From: Phoronis australis | Taxonomy: Eukaryota; Phoronida; Phoronidae | Length of the DNA stretch: 59,655 nt | Assembly (NCBI GenBank): GCA_002633005.1 | Contig: NMRA01000805.1 | Location: 64,001 to 123,655 of the forward strand | Direction: 5' to 3' | Shown: positions 46,830-58,344 of the stretch, piece after piece | How the letters are laid out: each line of letters opens with the position of its first letter | How positions within the stretch are numbered: position 1 is the first letter of the stretch | The notes under the pieces: model-generated | What the model was told of the DNA's origin: nothing | The model's database searches: none | Seen by the model: the letters and a program-made list of their open reading frames with translations, nothing else | Translations under genes and position numbers: made by a program

Positions 46830-48390
46830 CTTCGGTCTCAGGTTTGCGCCGGGCATACGCGTGGGTAGTTGTTCGCAATAGTTCGTTCCCGTGTTGTTTC
46901 TTGCTATGGAATATAATTCTTATGGTGGAATTTTTGTTTAGTACAATCGGAGAACTGTTATCACCGTAAATTTCTTTCGAGCAAAGCCATCTTGATGCAT
47001 TATAGAATAATAATTTCGAAAGCTCCTTAAAATATGGTCACGTGATCAAGCTCCACTTGATCTCTAATACGATTCCAAAATGACCAATAATAATACAAAC
47101 ACGCCATGTATTTTTAACACTTGACCAATGGGAAAGTGTCACCTCTTTTTGTCACTTAACCTTTCGCAACTCCGCTGGTTTTGAATTGAATTGCATAAAA
47201 GCCATATCACTAGAAAGCCCTTTATGAACCTTTGATGAAGAACGACTACACAAAAAATAAATTACTGAATTTGTAAATAATTATTGTTTTGCATGTCTGA
47301 TAGGTTAGAAAGTTTATTTTATGTGTTACCAAAAATGCAAGAAAAGAGTGCAACAATGGAATTCTTCATGTACTAATTGGCTGATTAATTAACTTATTAA
47401 TCAACTAATTAACTTGTTATGTCAATTAATTTAAAGTATAATATTAACATAAAAGGGAAATCATTAGTTACATCAAAAGGAAAATAGTTTCATGGATTCA
47501 GAAGACAAAAACAAAAGATTTTAGAATATGGGTCCTTCAAGGTTGCTGTGAAGAATTTATACATTTTTATATATTATTTGGACCGGTGGTGCCGTTTAGT
47601 GTATTTGCATTCTTCAGTAAAAATTCAGGTTGCAATGACCTAATAAACTGACTACTCCAACTGGCTATGCGAAACTTGCAAATAAGGGTTTTCTGATAGG
47701 TGAAATATGGGCAAACATCTGTTGTGTAGCTTTGAAATATACTGTTGATAGATCAGGTTACAGTTTAGGATTTTACATAGAAATGTAGCAACTAACTCAT
47801 TTCTTCACAAAGTGAAAATTAGTAATACTGATACATGACGTGTGTGTAACTGTAAACAAGAGAAATTGGAACACATATTAACGATTGTTATGTTACTAAA
47901 GAAAATGAACTTTGGAAAATAACAACATTCATAACAAAGAGACAGTGTTATTTGGAGCACAACATTTGTTGCGTAGTTGTCAACATTTGAGAATGAACTA
48001 CTAGATTGAAAAGCGGAAATCTGGGTCTATGCCAAAACAAGGGAAGTGTTCGCCGCGACACACAAAGACGTCCCGATAGCGTTTTCTGTCGCCCGGGAGA
48101 TTGCGGGTGCCGTAACACCCAAAAGAGTCCGATGGCGTTTCTGATTCTTTAGTCGAACGGGAAAATGGGGCTATGTCGCGTGGGAAACCACAAGTAGTAT
48201 ATGGTGATAAGTGAACAATCGCCGAGTGTCAAACAGCGGGACATCTTGATGGTGTCACGGAAAGGCGGTAAAAACTTCAAAAAAATGGGAGCGGGACAGT
48301 TAACAAGTATGACTTTGGTAACACAAAGTATTGGATTGTATTCGTTTACAAGATAAACTTTTCATTTTTTAATTTTATTTCGCGAGTACC
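46830..48390 (+). repeat. Dispersed repeat R1, full-length-looking + copy
   Basis: Matches the reverse complement of 15540-16860 over most of its length and 3440-4130 in its left part. The left end carries ATGCCAACTTCGGTCTC and GCATACGCGTGGGTAG. The right end carries GAACGGGAAAAT, GGCTATGTCGC, AACAGCGGGAC, GTATTGGATTG and AACTTTTCATTTTTTAATTTTATTTC. About 200 bp near 46990-47150 is private to this copy. Confidence 0.7.
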
Positions 48391-49396
48391 GGTAATTACT
48401 ATACATTAGTTTATCGCTCAGAAATCGAATTAACATTATAGCTGGGCAAAAGGTAAACGTTGCACAAATAAGTTCTTACATAAACAATAATACAACTCTA
48501 CATGCACTCACACTACACACACGCGCACTTAACTACTTACGTAAATATACGAGTATTTTTTCGTAAGTCGAGTTAACACATCTGTTAATGAACTTCTTAT
48601 TTATAATTTCAGAACAAACACTCAGAAACCAAATTACACTACTTTCTGTAAAATACTGTAACATGATTTTAACACCCAAAAATATCTGGTTGAAAAACTC
48701 GTAACATGCAGTTTGAAGGTAGCTTGTCGAAAGTGGCTACAGATTTTCGTTCAGCATCTAATATACGTCAATGCTTACATGATAATTTTTACCAACTATG
48801 TATTAAACTCTTGTTAAAATATAATTGCTGTTATAAATCGGAACAGAGATGTTTTCAGGCTACGCTCATTATATGTCACGTGATCAACGTAATGCGGGTA
48901 GGAACACTAATAATTTTTACTATACAGTTGAAATATTTGCAAATGAGTTGTTATTAACTGTTTCAGAGATGGAAATAAATATTTTTTAAAAGTAATTATT
49001 TATGATTATTATTCAGTAGGTTTGGTGTGATTTTTTCTTTACCAAATCTCTTTTGATTTATGATACATAAGGACGGCAAAAGCTACAAATTAAAACCAAG
49101 TCCAAGCTAAAGATAGTCAACGCATTGCTGAAGTCTCAGTCCAGGTACTGCGTTAATGTGCCAACTATGCTAGGTTTGGCACCGAACAAGGCCACGCTGA
49201 ACTCTTTAGAAGCAATCATTATGTTGTCTTAGTTTTTCTGTCATTAGTATCACTGACTCCTACACCTTAGCTCACACAAAGCCAAACATTTCAACATGAA
49301 ATCGCAGACTTCATACTGAAATAAAGTCAGCATGGACATTTTTAATGTATTAGTCGAAAGAAAACTGCACAGGGGTTCGACCTTTTCTCTATCAGG
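48391..49396. other. Intergenic stretch, nothing recognised
   Basis: AT-rich, with short random frames only. CAC-rich text near 48500-48530 is a minor microsatellite. No exon, repeat copy or RNA gene was recognised. Confidence 0.5.
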
Positions 49397-49401
49397 ATTA
49401 T

Positions 49402-49481
49402 CAGTGGCGGACTTAGAGGGGGGCCAAGGGGTCCATGCCCCCCCAAAACTCCCCCATGTNAAAATTCTGGATCCTCCCCTG
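49402..49481. mobile_element. Short CAGTGGCGGA MITE copy with internal N
   Basis: Starts CAGTGGCGGACTTAG and ends CTGGATCCTCCCCTG, flanked by ATTAT at 49397-49401 and 49482-49486. Same family as 21669-21826 but only 80 bp long. An N at 49460 marks missing or collapsed interior sequence. Confidence 0.8.
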
Positions 49482-49566
49482 ATTATGATCGAAATTCGGT
49501 CAGTGGTGTAGCTAGGATTACTCAGCTGCCCGGGTCAAAAGATAACTTTGCACCCTCTGGTGCCCA

Positions 49567-49710
49567 TCCAGTGCTGTAGTGGGGCGTAGGTGCACGTAAG
49601 CGCACGTAAGCGCAGCCAACCACCTTTTGGCATTTAAACGTAGCGCCTACGCACCTTAAGTTACGGTATAGTGGGGCGTGGGTGCACGTAGGCGTAGCCA
49701 ACCATCTTTT
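49567..49710 (+). repeat. GC-rich short direct repeat
   Basis: TAGTGGGGCGTAGGTGCACGT, at about 49575, returns 101 bp later as TAGTGGGGCGTGGGTGCACGT. Both are followed by GCG(C/T)AGCCAACCA. Inside the first unit GCACGTAAGC is itself doubled. A 149-codon minus-strand frame (49971-49522) crosses it but has no recognisable similarity. Confidence 0.6.
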
Positions 49711-52700
49711 TACATTATGCATTGAGACTCTTCCTTGCAGTACAGCTGAATGTGAACGAGGATGCGGCGAAATAAATCGAATAGTCAACAGACGATCGAA
49801 GAACCCCGAGGACACACCCCACGGGCGACTAAAAACGCCGCCAGCATATCGTTTTTTGGACGTTACGCGACTATTTTCCTTTATAATTGTGTTTGGGGCC
49901 CCTTCGGACCCCGCTTGAAATGCCTTTGCCTTCCTATCATGAGTGGTTGGACCCCCTTTCTGCGGCATCATAGAATCACCACTGCAGACTCGAAGTACAT
50001 ACCCACTCGTGAGTCAAAAATAGGCCTAAATGTTTGTGAGGTTTTGCGAATTCAATGCACTTTTGAAATTCAGTGCCCAATGTGATACGGTGGACTTTGG
50101 GCCTGTACTTACCTCTAAATTCTCCACTTTCAGCACTGTGCCCATCATCACGCCAACTCTCGATGACGTCGCCCATAAAGCGTAGCTATGTCAACGTTGC
50201 TGCCGCTTCCACCCAACTCTACTAGCTGGACACGATGGCTCACATGAGCATTTTTAAGATATGAGCTTACTCAGAAATTGGGCTGGAGTTGCCAAACATG
50301 ATTCTAGATAATTGTCAAACTCACAAAAATCATAGTGTGACAATATTGCTCGTCCATTTGATCCTGATAAGAATTGTATCAGAAAAATTAAACTTAAAAT
50401 ATGCATTTAAAATAGTCGGTAATAAATTTCTTTGAAAATACATTCAGTGACACTTGGTATCCTACAATGTAATATTTTCTTGATTTCATTTTCAATATGT
50501 CTTGCTGTGAACACATACTAGGCAAGCGGGTTTGCACGGGTCAACTGATTTGTCATGTGTCATGTAAACATTGAAGGCTTATCGCAAAAAATGGGAAGAG
50601 AGGTTTGCTAGGGAACGAAACTGTAGACATAAGCTTTTCAAACAGTTATGGAGACATGGAAATTATCTAAAATCAAGAGTTTCTCTTCAACTTTCTATTA
50701 AGTTCTATTATATGACGTTTCGACTGTTTATAAAAACAAAACCAATTTATCACGATTCACCTTAGATTAGCAAAAACTCGCTGCAGCTCAGTGCATGCCA
50801 GTTTATTTTGCCAATGACTTCTTATTGGTAACGGAAGTTTCGCTTCACGCCATCGTACCTGCACTGTCAAAATGTGTCAGATAGAGACATAAGCGTTGTA
50901 TCAAAACAAAATACGTGACGTTTTAGAAAGAACAGCGGCTCTTCGCGATATAAAGTACAGGGGGATTTTTCCGAAGCTGGCCCCGAACTTTGGCTAATAT
51001 TTTTTGCAACAGAGGTAGGAGCTTTAAATTTTGCAGACTGTCAATTTTATGTATTGAGCTCATGCTGATGTCGAAGAATTTTTAATGCTAGCGTTTTCGG
51101 CGGCGTCCCAGTGGTTTTACCCGACACTCGTAGCACTGAGTCCAATATGACGCGAGGAAATGTGAAATACAGTTTCGGGTCTCGAGCTCATGTAGAGGTT
51201 TTGTGCAAGGGCCCCGACGTATCGATGTGGCCTATGCACTTCTATGGACCACTGCAATATTTTATAACGCCAACAAGGCATTCAGCGTATTGGGTACGGA
51301 TATAGACTGCTGAAGGATGCGAGTTTCCAATGCGGTGTGTTATTTTAAATTTTCTGAAATTTCAACTTTTCCAGTTTTACGAGCCCTGTTTATTGGATCG
51401 TGTTGAGAAGGTCCGCTAAAGTGCACTGATAACAATACATAATGGGTTCCAGTCGAAGTTCAGCAGGCGCACATAGTTGCTGAAGTTTGTAACTGCACGG
51501 TGTTTCATATCTCGCTACATTCTTCGTTTACCAATTTCAACCAGTACTGTGTTTTGAAAAGTTTCTACATCTTTACCCCCCCCCCCCATAAATGTCCAGA
51601 TCTCGGCACAATAAGTAAGCATTGGGACAAGTTCTTGTTGGATAATGACGGGTATATTTTTACAGGTACCGCTTCAAACGTGTACATTATTGTTTCATAA
51701 TGAATATGGTTTTGTGCCTTTGTCCAAACATCTTTAGAAGTAAAGTGAATCAAATTTTTTATCTGTATTCTGAAGTTGTATCAATCCGAACACCACTCCT
51801 TTTCATACTGGTTGCCAGCTTTAAGAGAATGATTTTGATTCACCACTCCGCTGTTGTCAAAAATATGCTCATGCAATCACTGCTATGCAGACGACAGTTA
51901 AGCTACTACAAACCATTGCATCTTCCAGTCCAAAACCAATTGAACGGATCTCAACTTTCCCCTAAACTAGATATCAAGTCCTTTTGGCTTTTGGTAGAAC
52001 CAACAGTCCGTTTTCGCTTGTAAACAGAATCAGTAATTTGGTTAGAGACACGTATTATTTGACGAGCGGCGCATGGTCTTCACCACTGAGGAAGTGTCAG
52101 TTCTCACAAAGCCCTGAAGTGTCGTCTCATCGCTGACATTTGTAACAAGTTTCATCATAACCGACATCGATTCCTTGACCTATGTATGGAGTTATGGTAT
52201 CCAGTTTGACTGTCTTGAAACTTTGAGACACCAAACTTCAAGCAGAGCACGAATTTTCTTCTCATTACAAATAGTGTGACGTCGGCTATTTTGGCGTTCA
52301 TCATATGTCTCAAATGTCAGACATATTGTTTTGAACTAACAGAGTGTGAAAATAAACTGGACAATACATAGTATCTTAGAAAATAGCGCCCCCATAGTGT
52401 TTGATATCGGGCGATCGGTCGATGGTCGTTCTTGAATTTGGGATAGCCACCCGCTCCAACCGCAAAAAATAGTTTTGATTGTCCCAAATGGGAGAATAAT
52501 TACGGAATGTACAACAGGTTGAACGGATTTTTACCACAACCAAGATATCTTATTACACACAATTGATCGGCATTTCAAGACTATATTGATCCCCATAGTA
52601 CGCCTTCATAATTCCCAACGAAAATGACACCGCTATAAAACTGGGTACATTTCAATGATTCCAAGAATCCTTCACTTACACTTGTAGCCAACGCCAGTTT

Positions 52701-52800
52701 TTAAGTGTTCGCTAGGCACTGGGGCACAAGGCTAACAGTCTCCATAATTATTTTCTTAATATTTGTGCTAGTGTACCAAAAGAAAAATTCAAGAAGACAA
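49711..52800. other. Intergenic DNA between the MITE and the antizyme gene
   Basis: No gene recognised on either strand. Frames up to 107 codons (49762-50085, 51700-52023) show no domain, no supporting splice sites and no partner copy. A C run near 51580 and GCGCCCCCATAGTG near 52386 were the only local oddities. Confidence 0.5.
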
Positions 52801-52820
52801 GTTACTGTAGATTCTAAAAC

Positions 52821-52826
52821 TTTATT
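52821..52826 (-). terminator. Polyadenylation signal AATAAA of the antizyme gene
   Basis: AATAAA on the minus strand (TTTATT on +), about 730 bp beyond the antizyme stop codon, in an AT-rich region. The position would give a 3' UTR of about 750 nt. No nearer canonical signal was recognised between it and the stop. Confidence 0.5.
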
Positions 52827-53558
52827 ACTGTGGTATATATCTATCATGTTACCAGACACTCAATACAATGGAATCTTATAAATGATAAAAGCGAACAACA
52901 CTGAGGTCTATTATGACTTTCACAGGGAAATATGGCAGGTACAAGGCACCAAAGGCAAATAATATGCAAAATTTAGATGGAGCGGAAATATCTAACCCAC
53001 CAATATTTACCTGTTACAAGTTTGATCGGAAACATTTACAATATCAACCAAACAAACCACATAAAGCAGGTACGAAATATAGTGAAAAAATTAAGATAAC
53101 TAAAGCATACTTTAAACTATTCAAATGGAAATGGGTATATAGCTACTTGATACAGACTTCACAACATACTCCTAACTGAGTCCATCTCGTAGCAAACCTA
53201 AACGTAGCAACTAATAATGTAGTAATACTAGTTCAATATTTTTTCATTTTATTTTCCTGGTAATATGCAAATAGTAAATGACAGAGGGGAACAATGCAGG
53301 ACTTCACGAATCTCAAAACCAATTCTTTGCCCAACACAAATTAAAACTACACATCAAAATGTTAGTCAACACTGAGAACAACCAAAATCCTAACAATGAT
53401 TAGACCCTTAGATCCCGGAAACGCTTGCTAGGCCTTATAATTAGACATCAGTTGCTAACAAAGATTGAACAATTTTAATTTTGTCAAGTAAGAACGAGTT
53501 AATCGCTTCAATGAGTTGTCCTATTCGTGAGCTCTGTGTCGCGACTCCAGCAGGCCGA

Positions 53559-56500
53559 CTACTCGATCGCATACATCATAAACAACAGATCCGGTGCTTT
53601 AGGCACCATGGGGTGGCTTGGAGTCAACGGAACAAATCCCAAGAACATAAACGTCCGGATGAGGCGCGCTGTAAGGCAAGAAAGCACATACAAGTGTTTG
53701 AACAAACAATAAGTTTTACCGAGCAACGTGATGTTTGTTGGGTAAAATGGCGGCTTAGAAACGAAGGTGTGTCCAGAACGCTGCGTTCCGAGTAGTCAGT
53801 CAAGCCGTAACTCAAAATCAATTCTCTTAGGGTATGCCTCTGAACAGCTGGATTAGGCATATGTCAAGTAGATAAGAAATAGTCGGAAAAAACGAGGAGA
53901 CTGCCATTTATAAAATTACATAAAAAATAAGGAAAATCTTGTGTTAGCATCTGCTCATGCACAGCTCAGTCATATAACACTTGATAAAATCAGTCGTGCT
54001 CTGGGGGCAGGCCTGTGAAAAATGATGGATTTTGGATTTATTTTAAGACCTGGAGTAATTAACATCATTTACAACTACATGTCCCAGAGCATGTACACCA
54101 GATGGTAGTGTACCTACCTTGATCACTTCGGTCCTTCCTGAAACAGACAATGACATGGTCGCACTCTAGTTGTTCCTCCGCGTACTCCAGAAGAGTAACA
54201 AAGCTGAAAAAAAAACGTGTAGGGTGAATGGAGTGTTGACATACAGACGTGGTGGCACTCAAAATAATTGAAAAAAAAGTGAGGGTCAGATAATTACTGT
54301 CTCAATCAATTTTAGGAGTGTGAAATGAGGTGAGTGCATGACAGCTCATTGTAAGGTGTGACAATGTTCACTGCGTATTAACAGCTAATTTTGATTCCTG
54401 CAACTAAATTTATTTGATCTGACACCTTTCTCAACTGAAAACATCCTTTAGTGTTTTCAAAACTCGGATTGATCCAAGGGTTTTAACCAGTACACATTTT
54501 CCATAGCAAAGTTCTTTACGACATGTTCGTTGTTAACAAAGGATGGTGCTCTTAAACTACTTAATTCTCATTTCTCAAACAAATTACAACCTTTGGACTT
54601 TCCATTTATTTTAGCAATTTGTTTTAAGATGGCAGTCATTGAAGAAAACAGCAGATGACCAAACGGTTATAGATGGTCCTTTAATTATTTAAATTGTTTC
54701 CCCCTGCCCCACCACTCAAGAGTCCTGTGAAATTGGGTAGGTCAGTAGGCTTGAAGAGGTGAGAGACAAAGATTCAAAAACTGACCTCCAGACATCCAAC
54801 TGAACACACTAAAAACCTCTTGTTTGTGCACAAAGCCCAAGGTGAAACGAATCTGTCAAAAACATAATTAAGGAGCGCGCTGGGTATAAGTAGGCACAGT
54901 TAATTAACAAGTTAATATAGACCGAAATAATTCAGTACACTTCATTACAAGTCAATTAAGAATCTACCAAGGAGATAATACCACGCAATTACAGTCAACG
55001 CTGACAATAATGAATGTGCAAGCCTTCAAAAAACATATTAAGCTTTGGCTAATTATTATCAAGGGCATACAAGTTCAGCTGGGGACTGGCACTCAGAGGT
55101 ATTCCATTTACTAACTGGCACAGTGCCAATACAACATAAGTCGCAAACAAAATGCACTATAATCCAGATATACGGCATAGACCTTAAAACACTTATTTGC
55201 TACTACTTACCCGTTATGAAAGACATAAAATTTTCATTGTTGGCCATATTGTGTCCTATATAATTGGTGAGATATTACCAATAAATATTAATTTATGAAC
55301 CCAAAAGAAACGACTACAGAGAGCACTGCAGCACATCTTGAAAAAAGATTAAAAAACAAAGGCAACAGAAACACTTTTGACAGGTTTATTTTTTAGAATT
55401 GATGAGGTGCTCCAAGAGAGAAGGAAGGGGTGGAGGGGGGGGGGCGGCCGTGACTCAAACCCACAACATTTACCTTTGGCAACCAATTCTCAATAATGAA
55501 GGTAAATAAAGAGGCAATTGTCACACAGTTACCGAGCTGTTTTGTTAAAACAAACTAACAATACGTTTGTAGAGCTTTTGGAAAAAATAACTATGTTGCA
55601 AGTGACGGTGGCAGCCATTTTTCTTTCTTTCAACAGTGAAGGCCAGGCTTTTAAAGGAGCCCGGCACAAACCAGAACAAATTCCCACATCCCCCAAAAAT
55701 AACTCTTCATTTGCAGAGTTAGAAAAACCACTTAGAATGATTGATCTAGTTTTCGAAACGCAGGGCCACCACAGACACGTGATCAATGCTTCATCATGTC
55801 GTATTTGGCTTTTTACTTTTTGAAGCCTGCAGTGAAACTTACAGTGAATCAGTAAATATTATTCATGTCAGAATGACAAACGACAGATTAATGTTATTGG
55901 AAATTAGGGATTAGCACAGCGACAGAGAACAGCCGTGGGACAAATGCATTGTGGGTAAATACCACAGAGTAAGAGGGAGACGGTGCTATAATACTGCTAC
56001 TATAACGCTATTTTTGAGCCCATAAAAAGGAAAAAATTCTCTCATCAGTCTCAATTTGAAAGCTAGGGGCTTTTAACAAAGTCTGACAAATGGAAAATAA
56101 TTTCTAACTTTCATATCAGTATGCAATTGAACTTTCACCACCACTCAGATAAATAGTGCCCTGTTTAAATGGATAACCCCCTGCCTCAATTCCAACTGAA
56201 TTCAGACAAGTTTACGTCTTTCCTCCCAACATCCCATACCAAACAACTCTTAAGTTCTCAGGCCAATCATCTTAACTACTTCCTTATATCAGCACATCCG
56301 GCTCACTAAATCTTTAAGTGCCACACAGTCCTAATTACATCAACCCAAATTAGAGGAGATAACGCCCCCGTTGAAGCAATCAATGAACTCCATAACATCC
56401 TTGGTTCATAAAGAATGCTAACTGGAACCATTTTTGTGCTTTATTAATATATAGCTAAAACGGAGCTGAGGAGCTAGAAACCTGACTCAAGATCTAGCAG

Positions 56501-58125
56501 TGTGACCCAGTGGGACTCGAACCCACGACCTCGAGTAAAGAAGGCAGGCACCTATCACACTAGGCCACACTGCCTCCTCTTATAAAGAATGCTAACTTGC
56601 AGTATTAATTTTAATGCAACTTTTAACCAAATAAAATTAAACAAAACAACAAAAATGGGTTCCACCCAAAACATTTGCTTTCAACTCAGCTAGCACTGCA
56701 CGGAGATTGCAATTCTAAGCATCAGGCACGACACAAGCCAAAGAATCCCATCACACCAACAGCTAGCCCTACCCCATCCAATCGCTTACCTTTCTTTGGA
56801 GCCCTCTGGTAGCAAACCATTGGGGATCTCCACGTACAGCTCGCGGCCAATCAGGCGCGTCTGCCAAGTCACGCTGACCTTGTCTGCCAGGTCAACACGA
56901 ACACTCAAACTCGAGGCAGTTTGAGCTCTCACCAAGGCCGGCGGTGGTGGCCGACTGGTGGTGACAGGGGGCTCTTTTAAAGTCCCCACACCGCTGCCCT
57001 CTGTCATTACTGACACGTTGGCGGCATGGGGGACATCAGGAACGCCACAGAGGCCCCGTGCCAATGCGTATTGAGTAATGTTGGTCCTTCATCCTGCAAC
57101 ACAAAAGTACATACATTAGGTACTTGAAAACAACCTTCATTAGAAATATGCGTTCTCCACAACAGAAAATTCAAAGTTGGACAATAATTACAAAGCAAAT
57201 GAATTTGTTAGAAAGTACATGTCAGTAATGAGGGGGGTTGCATGTCAAGTAATGTATAGAACTGGTGCAAAATGTCCTAATTTACTTTTTATGGCTACTC
57301 TATCAAAACACAGGGTTTCCTTGTTTGACAACTCGACCCAAATGGAACACCACAGGAGCTTGCCTCATGCACTTCTTGCAATGTAACTACTCCTTCAAAA
57401 ACTGGGGTTTGGTCAACTGAATTTTCCAATTTGTGGGGTCTTTTCAATTTTTTGGGGTCTTTTTCAATTTTTGGGGTCTTTTTCATTTTCTTGGGGTCTG
57501 CTAATACAAACCCGAAATCAAAACACAAGCAGAGCAAGGTGAAAAATTTATACAGGAAAAATGAAGCGAATTTGGAGGCACCAGCTTTACTAAATGGAAA
57601 TGCCAGAAGTAAATCAAAAAATATTTTCATTTCTAAAGCAAAATTGCACCCAAGGTTATGCACCCTCCAACTTCATATAAGAAGCAAACGGCCTCGCGCA
57701 AACACTACAATTTGTGTGAGAAAACACATTCTATGCCCCAGTGAACACTGGTTACTGGAGCGTGCTGGGGGTGATGTCTGAAGGGCAAATCAACAAAAAC
57801 TCCGCCTCCAAGTACATAACAGACATCAATTACAACCATAAATCGAGATGTTTGGTATTACGACAATTATGACGGAGCTACTCATGGACTTCTTGTGTCG
57901 TTATTGCCAGATTCTTTTTCTCTTCTTTCGCACTTGTTTGAAACCAGAAAATATTTCGATTCTTTTCTTCGCGACTGCTACGCAATAAAAATTGCAGTCG
58001 CCATGTTTTCTTTCTTTATCCATGTTTCAAACTCACTCAGTCTCTGATATTGACGGCATGCTCTCTTTACTTAGCGGTTCAAAATTGTCGTCACTGTTCA
58101 CTGCCTTGGCAGCACCTAACAGCAT
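53559..58125 (-). CDS. OAZ: Ornithine decarboxylase antizyme, +1 frameshifted (4 coding exons)
   Basis: Antizyme binds ornithine decarboxylase, sends it to the proteasome without ubiquitin and limits polyamine uptake. Coding exons on the minus strand: 58125-58037, 57093-56790, 54203-54118 and 53668-53559 (TAG at 53561-53559). The first frame runs from ATG at 58125 through the 58037/57093 splice (phase 2 to 1, consistent) for 48 codons to TGA at 57038-57036. The rest of the protein is in the +1 frame: residues DVPH follow the shift, as in vertebrate OAZ1. Conserved antizyme blocks then appear: L.G.ELYVEIP.G.LPEGSKE at the end of exon 2; [19 protein letters not shown] with CFRKDR in exon 3; [19 protein letters not shown] and a Met/Tyr-rich end in exon 4. 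All phases fit only if one base is skipped, giving 195 aa. The family is self-regulated: polyamines stimulate the shift. Intron 2 contains a SINE. Exon 1 is the least certain, resting on donor quality and phase. Confidence 0.93.
54204..56407 (-). other. Antizyme intron 2, part without recognised feature
   Basis: Ordinary intron sequence between exon 3 and the SINE. A G-run with GGGGGCGGCC at about 55435-55447 is the only compositional outlier. A 101-codon + frame at 55518 lacks similarity and splice support. Confidence 0.5.
56424..56581 (-). mobile_element. tRNA-derived SINE, copy 2, with target duplication
   Basis: Minus-strand SINE with A-box-like CCTAGTGTGATAGG (56568-56551 region), B-box GGTCGTGGGTTCGAGTCC (56530-56513) and a tail of AATAAAGCACAAAAATGG. 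It is flanked by a perfect 16-bp target duplication, ATAAAGAATGCTAACT, at 56408-56423 and 56582-56597. It lies in intron 2 of antizyme, in sense orientation with that gene. Confidence 0.92.
57030..57062 (-). promoter_or_regulatory. OAZ: Programmed +1 ribosomal frameshift site of antizyme
   Basis: The shift codon and stop are TCC (57041-57039) and TGA (57038-57036) followed by T, the UCC-UGA-U arrangement conserved in animal antizymes. The preceding bases GGGGCCTCTGTGGCG closely parallel the 5' stimulatory segment of mammalian antizyme mRNAs. Polyamine-dependent skipping of the U would move translation to GAT-GTC-CCC. A downstream pseudoknot was not modelled. Confidence 0.92.
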
Positions 58126-58321
58126 AGTCGTTTCCAATAGATTTTACTGGTGAAATGTATCCTAAATCGCGGAATATTTCTGGCAAGCAACACTCCTCTC
58201 GATTTGATCGAAAGTTTATGACGAAACTAGCCTCGTGACGTCAGGCGGAAATAGCCGGATGGAACCTTCGGCATTTTGCGGAAGTTAAGAAATAAACAAT
58301 AGATGTCACTTCAATCGAAAA
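58126..58321. promoter_or_regulatory. Probable bidirectional promoter between antizyme and the divergent gene
   Basis: Only 196 bp separate the two start codons. It contains a full palindromic CRE, TGACGTCA (58236-58243), and nearby ETS-type cores GGCGGAAAT (58244 region), CCGGAT (58255 region) and GCGGAAGT (58278-58285). No TATA box is evident. CRE and ETS sites close to start sites are typical of housekeeping bidirectional promoters; shared control is inferred, not shown. Confidence 0.6.
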
Positions 58322-58344
58322 ATGGCTGCCCCTGGAAAGGCCAA
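58322..58344 (+). CDS. First coding exon of an unidentified gene running off the right edge
   Basis: ATG at 58322 in the context CGAAAAATGGCTGCC, encoding MAAPGKA plus two bases, then a strong GTAAGT donor at 58345. The exon is too short to identify a family, and no continuing exon was recognised before the window ends at 59655, so intron 1 would exceed 1.3 kb. The composition MAAPGK is common for nuclear or mitochondrial housekeeping proteins but is not diagnostic. Confidence 0.5.

Noticed and set aside
49522-49971. 149-codon minus-strand frame
   Set aside because: Crosses a GC-rich direct repeat and MITE flank; no domain, no splice support, and overlapping frames on the other strand are equally open.
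50571-50765. Basic 64-codon frame (KWEERFARERN..)
   Set aside because: Looks protein-like by composition but has no recognised family, no flanking splice sites in phase and no partner copy.
56786-57064. Antizyme starting at the ATG at 57064 in a single frame
   Set aside because: This ATG lies upstream in the shifted frame only; the conserved TCC-TGA-T site and an in-phase exon 1 fit the known frameshift organisation better.
57007-57198. 63-codon minus frame overlapping antizyme exon 2
   Set aside because: Third frame of the exon running into the intron; not consistent with either antizyme frame.
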